Of a DNA stretch of 64,000 nt, positions 16,753-25,800 are shown in pieces (position 1 is the first letter of the stretch; every line of letters starts with the position of its first letter). A model generated the notes under the pieces. It was not told where the DNA came from, searched no databases, and was given only the letters and a program-made list of their open reading frames with translations. The DNA comes from Sphingomonas sp. (GTDB lineage: Bacteria > Pseudomonadota > Alphaproteobacteria > Sphingomonadales > Sphingomonadaceae), in assembly GCF_024508665.1 (NCBI RefSeq), contig NZ_JANINP010000008.1:62001-126000 (forward strand), given 5' to 3'. Made by a program: the position numbers and the translations under genes.

Positions 16753-17285
16753 AGACGCTCATCCTGCTCCGGCACGCCAAATCGAGTTGGGACGATCACG
16801 GCGTCCGCGATTTCGATCGCGCCCTCAATCCCAAGGGCGAACGCGCCGCGCGAACGATGGGCAGCCATATGCGCGCGATCGGCCTGTCCTGGGATTATGC
16901 CATCGCCTCGCCCGCCACGCGCGTGATCGAGACGCTGGAACAGGCATCGCAAGGCTATGGCCGCCGCATCGACCCCGATTGGGACCGTCGCGCCTATCTC
17001 GCCTCGGCCGCGACTTTGCTCGAACTGGTCCATGATGCGCCCGTGACGGCGGACACGCTGCTCCTCTCCGGGCACAATCCCGGCCTTGAGGACCTGATCC
17101 TGCTGCTGGTGCCCGATGGCGACGCGAAACGCGATCAGGTCGAGATCAAATTCCCGACCGCGAGCCTGGCGGTGATGACGTGTGACGCCGACAATTGGGC
17201 CGACGTCGCGGCGGGGAGCTGCACGCTCACGACTTTCGTCCGCCCGCGAGATCTCGACCCGAGCCTGGGGCCGGACGCAGACTGA
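16749..17285 (+). CDS. sixA: SixA-like phosphohistidine phosphatase
   Basis: A 178-residue histidine-phosphatase superfamily protein. The catalytic RHG-type motif appears as LLRHAKSSW at residues 5-13, with the second catalytic His in SGHNPG near residue 106. Members remove phosphate from phosphohistidine, as on the HPt domain of ArcB or on nitrogen-PTS proteins in E. coli. No phosphorelay partner lies nearby. ATGA overlap with the upstream helicase gene shows co-translation. It is convergent with the DUF177 gene, seven bases away. Confidence 0.9.
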   Translation: MKTLILLRHAKSSWDDHGVRDFDRALNPKGERAARTMGSHMRAIGLSWDYAIASPATRVIETLEQASQGYGRRIDPDWDRRAYLASAATLLELVHDAPVTADTLLLSGHNPGLEDLILLLVPDGDAKRDQVEIKFPTASLAVMTCDADNWADVAAGSCTLTTFVRPRDLDPSLGPDAD

Positions 17286-17292
17286 CCGGCGG

Positions 17293-17814
17293 TCACGTCT
17301 TTCCTAGCTTATCCTTCAACGCCGCGAGCGCGCCGAACGGGCCGGCCTGCTCCTCGCTCAGCACGCCAGCTTCCTTCAGCTTCGCTTCGGCGTTGGGCCC
17401 GCGCGGGAAGGGGTCGAGCGCCAGCGCCATCGTCTCGGCGGCGACCTCGCCCAGGTCGATCGCGCCGCCGTCATAGGGAATGACGTCGATCTCACTGTCG
17501 CCCAGTTCGACCTCGTCCTGGCCAGCATCGCCTTCCGGCACGAACCGCAAGGCGACCGGCTCGTCGACCGTCGCGGCGAGCGGATCGCCGGTAATGCTGC
17601 AGGCCTGGGTTACCGCCGCTGCGACCCGTCCCTCGACCACGATGCCGGCCGCGTCGCGGCGAACCGTGAAGCTGCCCGTCAGCCGCTCGATGCCGATCAG
17701 GTCGAATCTTTTGGCCAGCGCCGCGCGCTCCTGCGCATCCGCTTCGATCTCGACGGCGCGCGGCTCGCCGCCAATCGTATCGATGCGCTGCGGCCGCGCG
17801 AACTCGATGGTCAC
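17293..17814 (-). CDS. YceD family (DUF177) protein
   Basis: A 173-residue DUF177 protein. The family is linked to 23S rRNA accumulation in E. coli and plants; the molecular activity is unknown. The diagnostic strand region TGSFTVRR, the QACSITGDPL segment and the acidic block DEVELGDSEIDVIPYDGG are visible, followed by a short helical tail. The start is GTG at 17814 overlapping the upstream stop (GTGA). In many bacteria yceD precedes rpmF; here it follows the ubiquinol-cytochrome c chaperone gene, an arrangement I associate with alphaproteobacteria. Confidence 0.9.
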   Translation of the reverse strand: MTIEFARPQRIDTIGGEPRAVEIEADAQERAALAKRFDLIGIERLTGSFTVRRDAAGIVVEGRVAAAVTQACSITGDPLAATVDEPVALRFVPEGDAGQDEVELGDSEIDVIPYDGGAIDLGEVAAETMALALDPFPRGPNAEAKLKEAGVLSEEQAGPFGALAALKDKLGKT

Positions 17815-18314
17815 GGCAATTGGCCCGCGATCAGCCGGTCGAGCGCGATGCCGTCGAGACCCTGGCGCAAGGCCAGCAATTCGCGCTCGACATGGGCCAG
17901 CGCCGCCGCATCGGGAGCCTCGCCGCGATAGAGGTTGCGGACCAAAGCCGGCTTGAGATCGCCCGCCGCCAGCCCATCGCGATAGGCGCCGAGCCGGCCG
18001 CCGAGCATTCCCATCATCCGACCGACATGCTTGCCGACCAGCAAGTCGCCGATCCCGATCTCGCGCAATTGCGGATCCATGTCGTCGACGAACGCTTCGG
18101 ACAGATGCGTCGCCGCGGCGATTCCGGCGGAATCGGCCTCGAGCCGCAGCATGACCATCGCCAGCACCGCCGCGATCATGTCGAACCGGCCGTCCACCGT
18201 ATCGGCGACCGCGCCGTCCAGATACCAATGCGGCTGGCGCGCGCGCGCCACCAATGCCGCGTACAACGCCGCGGTTTCGTCACGTTTCGCCCTGAACCTG
18301 TCGAAAAAACCCAT
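17811..18314 (-). CDS. Ubiquinol-cytochrome c chaperone (CBP3-like) family protein
   Basis: A 167-residue mostly helical protein of the CBP3 family, which assists assembly of cytochrome bc1 complexes in mitochondria. Recognisable parts are an N-terminal ALYAALVARARQPHWY segment, DTVDGRFDMIAAVLAMVMLRLE, and FVDDMDPQLREIGIGD with KHVGRMMGMLGGRLGAY. ATG at 18314 (MGFFDRFRAK) is the start, with GAAGGCGAG upstream; the open frame before it is not conserved-looking. It is translationally coupled to the DUF177 gene and divergent from bamE. Confidence 0.92.
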   Translation of the reverse strand: MGFFDRFRAKRDETAALYAALVARARQPHWYLDGAVADTVDGRFDMIAAVLAMVMLRLEADSAGIAAATHLSEAFVDDMDPQLREIGIGDLLVGKHVGRMMGMLGGRLGAYRDGLAAGDLKPALVRNLYRGEAPDAAALAHVERELLALRQGLDGIALDRLIAGQLP

Positions 18315-18430
18315 CAATCTCGCCTTCGCGGGCGGCGGCCTTGTGCCGTCCGCCCGCCCCGCATATTGAGGCGAACGGCGCGCGATGCAAATGCGCCGGG
18401 TGATTGGCGTCGGCGCACGGAGAGTATCGA

Positions 18431-18922
18431 ATGGTGAAGGCAGTCCGGATGGTTGGTCGGTTTGGCGGCCTGACCGCGGCAATCGCGGTTGTAGCGCTCG
18501 CCGGCGGCTGCACCTCGCTGCGCTCGCACCAGGGTTATATCATCGATGCCGACCTGGTGAATTCGGTTCAGCCGGGCGTCGATAACCGCGCCTCGGTGAT
18601 CCAGACGCTCGGCAAGCCGAGCTTCGCCAGCCAGTTCAACAACGGCGAGTGGTATTATATCGCGCGCGACAGCCGCAACCTCGCTTATTTGAACCCAAAG
18701 GCGCGGAGCCAGGTGACGCTGAAGATCGCGTTCGACCAGAAGGGCGTCGTGTCGAACATCACGCGCACCGGCCTCGATCAGGTCGCGTCGATTCGGCCAT
18801 ACGGCAAGACCACCCCGACCCTGGGCCGCAAGCGCAGCTTCTTCGAGGAATTGTTCGGCAATATCGGCTCGGTCGGCGCGGCAGGCGCCGGCACCGGCGG
18901 CGGCGACGACAGCCAGCCGTAA
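18431..18922 (+). CDS. bamE: Outer-membrane assembly lipoprotein BamE (SmpA/OmlA family)
   Basis: A 163-residue lipoprotein, a component of the BAM complex that inserts beta-barrel proteins into the outer membrane. The lipobox LAGGC places the acylated Cys at residue 27. The SmpA/OmlA domain follows, with VQPGVDNRASVIQTLGKPS and WYYIARD near residues 50-85. The C-terminal glycine-rich GAAGAGTGGGDD tail is low complexity. ATG at 18431 is chosen because GGAGAG lies eight bases upstream. It is divergent from the CBP3-like gene, with 116 bases between starts. Confidence 0.93.
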   Translation: MVKAVRMVGRFGGLTAAIAVVALAGGCTSLRSHQGYIIDADLVNSVQPGVDNRASVIQTLGKPSFASQFNNGEWYYIARDSRNLAYLNPKARSQVTLKIAFDQKGVVSNITRTGLDQVASIRPYGKTTPTLGRKRSFFEELFGNIGSVGAAGAGTGGGDDSQP

Positions 18923-18956
18923 GGGGGTGGGCGCACGGCACTTGCTTTTCAATTCA

Positions 18957-19058
18957 AGCCCCTCCCCTTCAGGGGAGGGGTTGGGGTGGGGACCCTCCAC
19001 AGACGAGGGGCTTGAGGCACTCCCCCACCCCCTACCCCTCCCCTGAAGGGGAGGGGCT
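18957..19058. repeat. Dispersed ~102-bp palindromic element, copy 2 (CCCCTCCCCTTCAGGGG type)
   Basis: It has the same inverted ends as the element at 11202-11304: AGCCCCTCCCCTTCAGGGG at the left and CCCCTGAAGGGGAGGGGCT at the right, with GGTTGGGGTGGGG and CCCCCACCCCCTACC inside. The central 30 bases differ between copies. It lies between bamE and the RcnB-like gene, after the bamE stop. No ORF. Confidence 0.8.
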
Positions 19059-19186
19059 GATACGCCGTCCAAACCCTTGCTGTAGCCTGACCGACGCGTT
19101 CGCGAGGGGTTCAGCGTCGGCGTCCTAATCCTTCCCGACATGATGGCGCGGAAGACGCGCTGTCCGGAAAAGGAAGGGAGACGATC

Positions 19187-19648
19187 ATGCGTACATTGAT
19201 CCTCACCGCGCTGATCGCGGCCACCGCCATGCCGGTCGCGGCGCAAGCGCAATCCCGCGGCGAGATCCGTCACGACCGCCGGGAAATCCGCGAAGACCGT
19301 CGCGACTTGCAACGCGACCGCCGCGAACTGCGCGAGGACCGTCGCGATTGGCGCGAAGACCATAACCGCCGCTGGGGTGACAATGATTGGCGCGACTGGC
19401 GCAACCGCAACCGCAGCATCTATGCCCGCGGCACCTGGCGCGCGCCGTTTCGCTATTATGCCTTCCGCCCCGGCGTGCGCATCGCGCCGACTTATTGGGG
19501 CTCGGCCTATTGGATCAACGATCCGTGGCGCTATCGCCTGCCGCCGGCCGGCTGGGGCCAGCGCTGGGTGCGCCACTATGACGACGTCCTGCTGATCGAC
19601 ACGCGCCGCGGCGTGGTGCTGCGCGTGATCCACAACTTCTACTGGTAA
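19187..19648 (+). CDS. RcnB-family periplasmic protein
   Basis: A 153-residue protein with a signal peptide (cleaved after AQA near residue 21) and a long charged Arg/Asp/Glu helix made of near repeats of RREIREDRRDLQRD-type heptads (residues about 24-62). The RcnB-like domain follows with WRAPFRYYAFRPG, the INDPWRYRLPPAGWGQRWVRHYDDVLLID core and VLRVIHNFYW at the end. In E. coli RcnB contributes to nickel/cobalt homeostasis; in sphingomonads this domain is common and often of unknown role. A very strong terminator follows. It is preceded by AAGGGAG as SD. Confidence 0.88.
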   Translation: MRTLILTALIAATAMPVAAQAQSRGEIRHDRREIREDRRDLQRDRRELREDRRDWREDHNRRWGDNDWRDWRNRNRSIYARGTWRAPFRYYAFRPGVRIAPTYWGSAYWINDPWRYRLPPAGWGQRWVRHYDDVLLIDTRRGVVLRVIHNFYW

Positions 19649-19663
19649 GCTCCCAGTGGAAGG

Positions 19664-19711
19664 CGGGGCGTCCGGGCGTTTTCAATGCCCGCCCGGACGC
19701 CCCGTTTTTTT
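19664..19711 (+). terminator. Strong intrinsic terminator of the RcnB-like gene
   Basis: CGGGGCGTCCGGGCG at 19664-19678 pairs perfectly over 15 bp with CGCCCGGACGCCCCG at 19690-19704, followed by seven T residues (19705-19711). It is the clearest Rho-independent terminator in the window. Confidence 0.93.
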
Positions 19712-19768
19712 GGGGCACTTAGATACGGCCATCGGCGGTCTGGTCTCCGCTACGGTGGGAAGCCGTCA

Positions 19769-20068
19769 TCAATGCCCGTCTCGAAAAAGCGTCTCCGCTG
19801 CATTCACCGCAGCGCTCATTTCCTGATCGTTTAGGTCCCAATCGGATAGGGCCTTTCCGGCACCCCATCCAGCGCCGCCGCCTGGCGCGCCGAGGCGCCC
19901 TTCCACGAGCGATTTCTTATATGCCGCTAAATTGGTCGCCAGAAGGCGGTAACAGTTACAACGCCAGCGGTCAGTTTCGCTTTCAAGCCGGCGATTCGCC
20001 AACTCAATCGCGATCTCGGTTCGGGCCGCAATCTCAGCGATTAGCGAAGTGGCGTCGCTGTTGCTCAT
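19769..20068 (-). CDS. Hypothetical small protein
   Basis: A 99-residue protein I do not recognise. It is predicted to be helical at the N-terminus (SLIAEIAARTEIAIELANRR) and contains CNC in the middle and a glycine-rich loop GAPGGGAGWGAGK. There is no signal peptide. Codon use is less GC-biased than in its neighbours and the SD is weak. The coding call therefore rests on the length of open frame in one of the less GC-rich spots. It sits between a terminator and a repeat-rich stretch, with no operon partner. Confidence 0.45.
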   Translation of the reverse strand: MSNSDATSLIAEIAARTEIAIELANRRLESETDRWRCNCYRLLATNLAAYKKSLVEGRLGAPGGGAGWGAGKALSDWDLNDQEMSAAVNAAETLFRDGH

Positions 20069-20162
20069 AATTCGAGCCTAGGGCAGCCTCCGAATGACCG
20101 CAACTCAGTCGCTAGCCAAGATTCATTGATCCGGATCGATCGACCGTGAACGAAGAACCCAA

Positions 20163-20360
20163 TTCTCCTCTCCCTTTGGGAGAGGAAGGGGCCCGCTCGG
20201 CTTAGCCGAGTGGGAAGGTGAGGGCAGGTGTGAAGGCAAACGCTGCCCTCACCCTTCCGCCGCTGCGCGGCTCCCTCCTGCATCGGGTCGGCCATGCCCC
20301 CGGCATGGCCTAAACAGCGCGGGGCGCTGTTTACCTGATACACCCAAAGGGAGAGGGATT
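20163..20360. repeat. ~200-bp structured palindromic element beside pbpC
   Basis: The ends TCTCCTCTCCCTTTGGGAGA and CCCAAAGGGAGAGGGATT are related inverted arms. Inside are further hairpins: GCTCGGCTTAGCCGAG, CCATGCCCCCGGCATGG and AAACAGCGCGGGGCGCTGTTT-like (AAACAGCGC with GCGCTGTTT). It covers the whole 295-base gap between the small hypothetical gene and pbpC, which holds no other feature. A single copy is seen here; the layout matches other repeat elements in the window. Confidence 0.6.
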
Positions 20361-20363
20361 TTC

Positions 20364-22589
20364 TCACCGCATCGTGAAGATCACCTGATCGACCACCTTC
20401 CCCGACAGATCGAGCAGCGCCAGCCGGTGCCGCCCTGGCCCCGGCAGGATCAGCGGCGCGGTACTGGCGTCGCCTAAATCCTGTCTGTCGAGCACCAGCC
20501 GGTGCGTGACCGCGTCGCCAGATACCGCGACCGCGAGGCGCTGGCGGTCCATCGGGATGTCGGGATCGATCGCATAGACGCTGCCCGAGACGGGATTTGT
20601 GATACGCGGGCGACGTGCGGTGTCGGGCGCCGCCGCCACGACGTTCATGCCTGTGCCGGCGAGAAAATATTCGCGCCGCGGCTGTTCGATATTGTCGGCG
20701 AAGCGGATCGCGCGCGCTTCCACGCCAGATGGCATCGGCGGGGCCTTGCTCGGGCGGTCGGCGTGGAGAGCGAGCATCACGTCGCGCCACACCGGCGCCG
20801 CGCCGCTGGTGCCCGAGACGGCGCGCATCGGGTCGCCTTCCATGTTTCCGACCCACACCGCGACGGTGTAGCGATCCGAAAAGCCGATGCACCAATTGTC
20901 GCGCATCGCCTTGGACGTGCCGGTCTTCACTGCTGCCCAGAACGGCAGGCGCAGCGACGAATCGAGCCCGAACGTGACCGCGCGGGCATTGGGATCGGCC
21001 ATCATGTCGGCGACGATCCACGCAGCCTGCGGCGTGGTGATCGGCTTCGCGGCCGGGACCGGATCGTTCGCGGTCATTCGCACCGGCGCCCAGCGCCCGC
21101 CATTGGCCAGGCTGCGATAGGCGTCGGCCTGTTCGAGCAAGGTCACTTCGGCCGATCCCAAGGCGAGCGAAAAGCCGTAATAATCGCCGTCCTCGACCAG
21201 CCCCTGATAGCCGGTGTCCCACAGGCGATCGCGAAACGCATCGACTCCGACCAGTAGCAAGGTCCGCACCGCGGGCACATTGAGCGACCCCGCCAGCGCC
21301 GAGCGCGCCGAGACCGGGCCCTTGAACCCCTTGTCGTAATTTTGCGGCACATAGAGGCCAGAGGCCGTGTCGAGCTGGACCGGGGAATCGTCGAGGATCG
21401 AGGCGGGCGTGAGGTACCCCTTCTCGATCGCCTCGGCATAGAGGAACGGCTTCAGCGTCGATCCGGCCTGGCGGTACGATCCCGCGCCGTCGACCGAGGG
21501 CGCGGTGGAATTGCCGCCGATTCCGCCGACATAGGCCAGCACGTCGCCGGTCGCATTGTCGAGCACCACCACCGCGCCGTCGCGCGCGCGGCTGCCGCCC
21601 AGCCCCTGGAGCTGGCGCTTGAGCGCGGCGATCGCGGTCCGCTGGATATCGGCGTCGAGCGTGGTGGTGACGCGCAGTCCCGGCCTGGTCAGCAATTTGT
21701 TGGCGAGGTGCGGCGCGAGCCCAGGGTCGAGCGCCAGGCTGCGCGCCGGGCCGAGCATCGAATAGGCCTCGCCCTCGAACCGCGAACAATCCTTTTCATG
21801 GCTGAGCAGGCAGGCGCGCCGCGCCACCGATCCCGCGCCGGCTTGCGGATCGGGCAACAGCGCCGCGAGCATCAGCGCATCGTCGCGGCTGAGCGCATCG
21901 GGGGTCTTGCCGAACAGGCTGAGCGCGGCGGCGCCGATCCCCTGCGCCTCGCCCCGGAAGCCCGCGAGGTTGAGATAGCCTTCGAGGATCTCGTCCTTGC
22001 TCCAGTCGCTTTCGACGTCCCAGCCGGCACGCATCTGACGGATCTTGTCGAGCCAGGAACGCGCGCCGGGCCGCGCGAGATCGGGCGACAGGAAGCCGGC
22101 AAGTTGCATGCTGAGCGTCGAGGCACCGCGCGATTTGCGCCCCTCGATCCGATCGCGCAACGCGCCCAGGCTGGCGAGCCAGTCGACGCCGCCATGGCTG
22201 TAGAAGCGATGATCCTCGGCCGCGACCAAGGTCGTCCTGGTCGCCTCGGCAACCTTGTCGAGCGGGACCCAGGCGAGCCGGCGGCGGGCATAATCGACCC
22301 GCGACGAATCGATCAGCACGCCGTGCCGGTCGTAGAGCCATGCCTCGGACGATTTCCAGTTGGCGCGGACGTCGCGATAGCTCGGGATCGGCGGCGGCAG
22401 GGTGAGATAGTCGATCACGCCGAGCGCGACGACGAACAGGCCGAGCGAGGTGACGATCCAGTGCGCGCGGGTCCGCGGGCGGTGATCGACCAGCCAGCGG
22501 CCGGTTGCGGCGATGGTGTCGTCGACTCGTGCTTCGATCGCGCGGGCGCGGTTCCAGACGACGCGCACCCCTTTTCGCCATCGGCTCAT
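20364..22589 (-). CDS. pbpC: Penicillin-binding protein 1C (bifunctional class A PBP)
   Basis: A 741-residue peptidoglycan synthase anchored by one N-terminal helix (around residues 45-65). The glycosyltransferase domain has the catalytic AAEDHRFYSHGG and the GASTLSMQL motif. The transpeptidase domain has STLK as the SxxK nucleophile motif, SLN as SxN, and KTGTSK as KTG. A C-terminal PbpC-specific beta domain (about 95 residues) completes the protein. Start ATG at 22589 (MSRWRKG) is chosen, with ATG 22616 as an alternative. It lies downstream of the alpha-2-macroglobulin gene, the widespread pbpC-yfhM pairing, although a 160-bp repeat separates them. Confidence 0.95.
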   Translation of the reverse strand: MSRWRKGVRVVWNRARAIEARVDDTIAATGRWLVDHRPRTRAHWIVTSLGLFVVALGVIDYLTLPPPIPSYRDVRANWKSSEAWLYDRHGVLIDSSRVDYARRRLAWVPLDKVAEATRTTLVAAEDHRFYSHGGVDWLASLGALRDRIEGRKSRGASTLSMQLAGFLSPDLARPGARSWLDKIRQMRAGWDVESDWSKDEILEGYLNLAGFRGEAQGIGAAALSLFGKTPDALSRDDALMLAALLPDPQAGAGSVARRACLLSHEKDCSRFEGEAYSMLGPARSLALDPGLAPHLANKLLTRPGLRVTTTLDADIQRTAIAALKRQLQGLGGSRARDGAVVVLDNATGDVLAYVGGIGGNSTAPSVDGAGSYRQAGSTLKPFLYAEAIEKGYLTPASILDDSPVQLDTASGLYVPQNYDKGFKGPVSARSALAGSLNVPAVRTLLLVGVDAFRDRLWDTGYQGLVEDGDYYGFSLALGSAEVTLLEQADAYRSLANGGRWAPVRMTANDPVPAAKPITTPQAAWIVADMMADPNARAVTFGLDSSLRLPFWAAVKTGTSKAMRDNWCIGFSDRYTVAVWVGNMEGDPMRAVSGTSGAAPVWRDVMLALHADRPSKAPPMPSGVEARAIRFADNIEQPRREYFLAGTGMNVVAAAPDTARRPRITNPVSGSVYAIDPDIPMDRQRLAVAVSGDAVTHRLVLDRQDLGDASTAPLILPGPGRHRLALLDLSGKVVDQVIFTMR

Positions 22590-22623
22590 CGCATGACGCC
22601 TAGAGCGAAGCGGCATTCAAATC

Positions 22624-22785
22624 TCCCCTCCCTTCCAGGGAGGGGATTAAGGGGTGGGTGAGCGACGGGCGAGGCTCGATGCCTCGTCCGACGCTGTTTT
22701 GGCGAGCGGTGGATAAGCTTTTTTGGGCGCGCAGACGCGCGCACCCACCCCCTGCCCCTCCCTGCAAGCAGGGAGGGGATTAAAA
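22624..22785. repeat. Dispersed ~160-bp palindromic element, copy 1 (GGGAGGGGATTAAGGGGTGGGT type)
   Basis: The ends are inverted CCCCTCCCTTCCAGGGAGGGG and CCCCTCCCTGCAAGCAGGGA-type arms. The core GGGCGAGGCTCGATGCCTCG and the GGGCGCGCAGACGCGCGCACCC stretch are shared almost exactly with the element at 60146-60299. It lies between the alpha-2-macroglobulin gene and pbpC. It has no ORF, and its hairpins would appear in the pbpC-yfhM transcript. Confidence 0.8.
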
Positions 22786-22803
22786 CGGCCACACCCCCAT
22801 TCA

Positions 22804-25800
22804 TCACTTCTGCGCGATGGTCATCGACGCATTGGGAAGCTGGGCGTTGATCGACGGCGAATACATCGCCTCTACCCTCGTCGACGGCATGCTGAACGTC
22901 CCCGCCCCGTTGAGCCGCATCAGGTAGACGATCGCGAAATTGCCGCGCGGGACCCAGTCGAAATAGCCGCGCCACGAATCGCGCCGCCGCTCGATATAGG
23001 CTGGCGAGACGCCGGCCTGGACATCCCAGACCTTGCCGTCCTTGTCGGTCACGCTGAAACGCGACCCGCCGCCGGCCTGCTCCTGATCGGCGAGCATCTG
23101 CGACTGGCCGCCGAGGTCGCTGACCAGAGTCGCGCCGGCCGGGATCGGGTCGTTGACCACCACCCAATTGCGCTCGGCGGTCGCCTCGACCAGCAAGGTC
23201 ACCTTGAGCACGTCGCCGCGGCTATATTGGCCCTTCACCCGCTGGCTGACCGGTTCGACTTTCTTCGACACGCGATAGCCGGCGAACAGCGGCTGGGTCA
23301 GCGGCACCGCCGCCGAGACCTGGACCGTCGCCCATGGGCCGGCGCCCGCCGATTGCCTGAGCAGCAGCGGGGTCGGAGCCGACGGTAAGGCGAAGCTCGC
23401 CTTGCGCGCGTCGGCGGCGAGCGGCCAGGACTTGAGCACCGATTGCTGGCCGAGGCTCAAACTGGTCGTCCCCATGATCGCGCTCGCCGGATAGAGTCCG
23501 CCGAACTTCTTCGCCGCGATCGTGCCCCAGGCATTGGCGGTCGTGGTGTCCCAACGCCCGCGCTGCTGGCGCAGCGACACGCCGACCATCATCTTGGGCG
23601 CGTCGTCGTTCCAGCCAGGTCGGCCGAGCGTCGCGATGACCGCCTTGATCGAGCCTTCGTCGCCCGACGACATCAGCCACCAGGGGGCGTTCGACTGATC
23701 GGACAGATCGAGCCGCGTGCCTTCATAGACCAGGCGCGTGCGGAGTTCGCTCTCGGCGACCCCGCGCAAGGCGTTGGCGTTGGCCAGACCCGGCACCTTG
23801 TCGAGCGCGACGAGATAATCGGCAAGCTGCGAGGTCGGCATTTCCTTCGGAATGATGCCGATCGCGCCGAGCATCGCCGGGGTCGCCGCACCTGCGCGGG
23901 CGAGCGCGTTGAACGCATTCAGCCGCTGCAGGCGGACATCGCCATAATCCTCGTGCCTGAGGCGACCGTCGATCACTGCCTTCATCGCCTCGACCATCCG
24001 GGTCTTGGCCGTCTCGGGGATCGGCAGGCCGGCATCGCTGGTCAGTTCGAGGACATAAGCGGTGAGCGCTTCCGATCCCTTGAGCGATGCCTGCGGCCAA
24101 TAGCGCAACAGGCCGTCATCCGCCTGATAGGTCGGGATCTCGCCCGCGAGCTGGTTCCAGCCCGCGCCGTCGCCGAGCGCGACGATCCGGCTCAGCCGCT
24201 GCTCGAAACAATCATAGGGATAGGCCGCCATGAAGCGGCGCACACCCTCGAGCGGCGGGGCCAGACTGTCGTCGAGCTTGATGTCGACCACGCCGAACCC
24301 GGGCAGCGCGCCCTTGGGCGGGGTGATCGATATCGAGGTATTGGGCCCGACCCGCGCCAGCGTCGCCGCCCACACTTCGGTCGGCACCGCCGGCACCACG
24401 TCCTGCACGGTGGTCATCTTGTCGACCGCCTTGCCATCCGACGACTTGGCGCTGACCGTCCATTTGAGCTGGCCGGCCTGCCCAGGGGCGGTCAGGTTCC
24501 AGGCGATCGGCGCGGCGCCGCCGGCCGGGATCGTCACCGTGATCGGATTGCCCTTGGCGATCTGCGGTTCGAGCGCGACGTTCGCGGTCACCGTCATCGG
24601 CTTGTCCGAGCCGTTCCTGAGCGTGAAACCCGCGGCATAGCTGTCGCCGGTGCGCACCAGGCTCGGCAGGCCGGCATAGACCGACAGATCCTGCGCGGTG
24701 CGGATGTCGGTGCTGCCGGTGCCGAACAATTGCGCGCCATCGGTCGCGATCGCGACCAGCTTGAAGCTCGACAGCGCATCGTTGAGCTGGACCGGCACCT
24801 GGGCATGGCCATTGCCGTCGAGCGTCACCCGGCCCTTCCACAGCAGGACCGGCTGGAAATTCTCGCGATTGAGCCCCGACATGTCGCCACCGCCGCCGCC
24901 CCCGGCCTCGACCGCTTTCTTGCCGTAATGGCGTTTGCCGACCACCTGGGTCTGCGCGGTCGCGGTCAGCACCGACAGCGGCCGGTCGCCCATCATCGCG
25001 TCGAGCACATTCCAGCTGTCGTTCGGCGCCAGCTGCAGCAGCGCCTGGTCGACCGCGGCGAACGCCACGTCGGCGGTCTTGGCCGGCTTGCCGTCGGGAT
25101 CCTTGACCGAGACGTCGACCGTCGCGGTGTCGCGCGCGGCATAGCGTTCCTTGTTCGCCTTGACCGTCACGCCGAGCTGGTGGGCCTCCCAGCCGACCTT
25201 CACCTTGGCGATGCCGAGACGATAGCTCGGCTTGGCGAGGTCTACCAACGCGGTCGGCTCCTGCGCTTCGCTCGGCGCGCTGGTGATGCCCAGGGCCTTG
25301 CCGATCCCCTGGAACCAGCTCCACACTCCAGGCTGCGCGCGCCCGCGCACCGCCATGACCGAGACGAACACGTCGGGCGCATAGCTGCCCGGCATCTTGA
25401 CCTCGACGACCGGGTTGGCGCCCGACAGCTTGGTCACGAAGCTCGACAACACGCCTTCGCGCTCGACCGTGACCAAAGCCTCGGCCTCGCGGAACGGCAT
25501 GCGCACCTGGAACCGCGCGGTCTCGCCCGCCTTGTAGGTCTGCTGCTCGGGCACGACATCCATGCGGTCGCCATTGTCGCCGCCGAACCACCAATCGTCA
25601 TCGCCCGCCAGCCATACCGAGCGCACCGCGCGCGCGACATTGCCGTCGGCGTCGCGCGTCGTGGCGACGATATAGACTTCGCCCGACACGCCTGGATCGA
25701 TCGTGCATTTGGCCAGCCCCAGCTCGTCGGTGGTCGTGCTGCACGATCCGCCGAGCTTGGTCGTCTTCATCTGGTTGTCGTACGCGTAGAAGCCGCCGAT

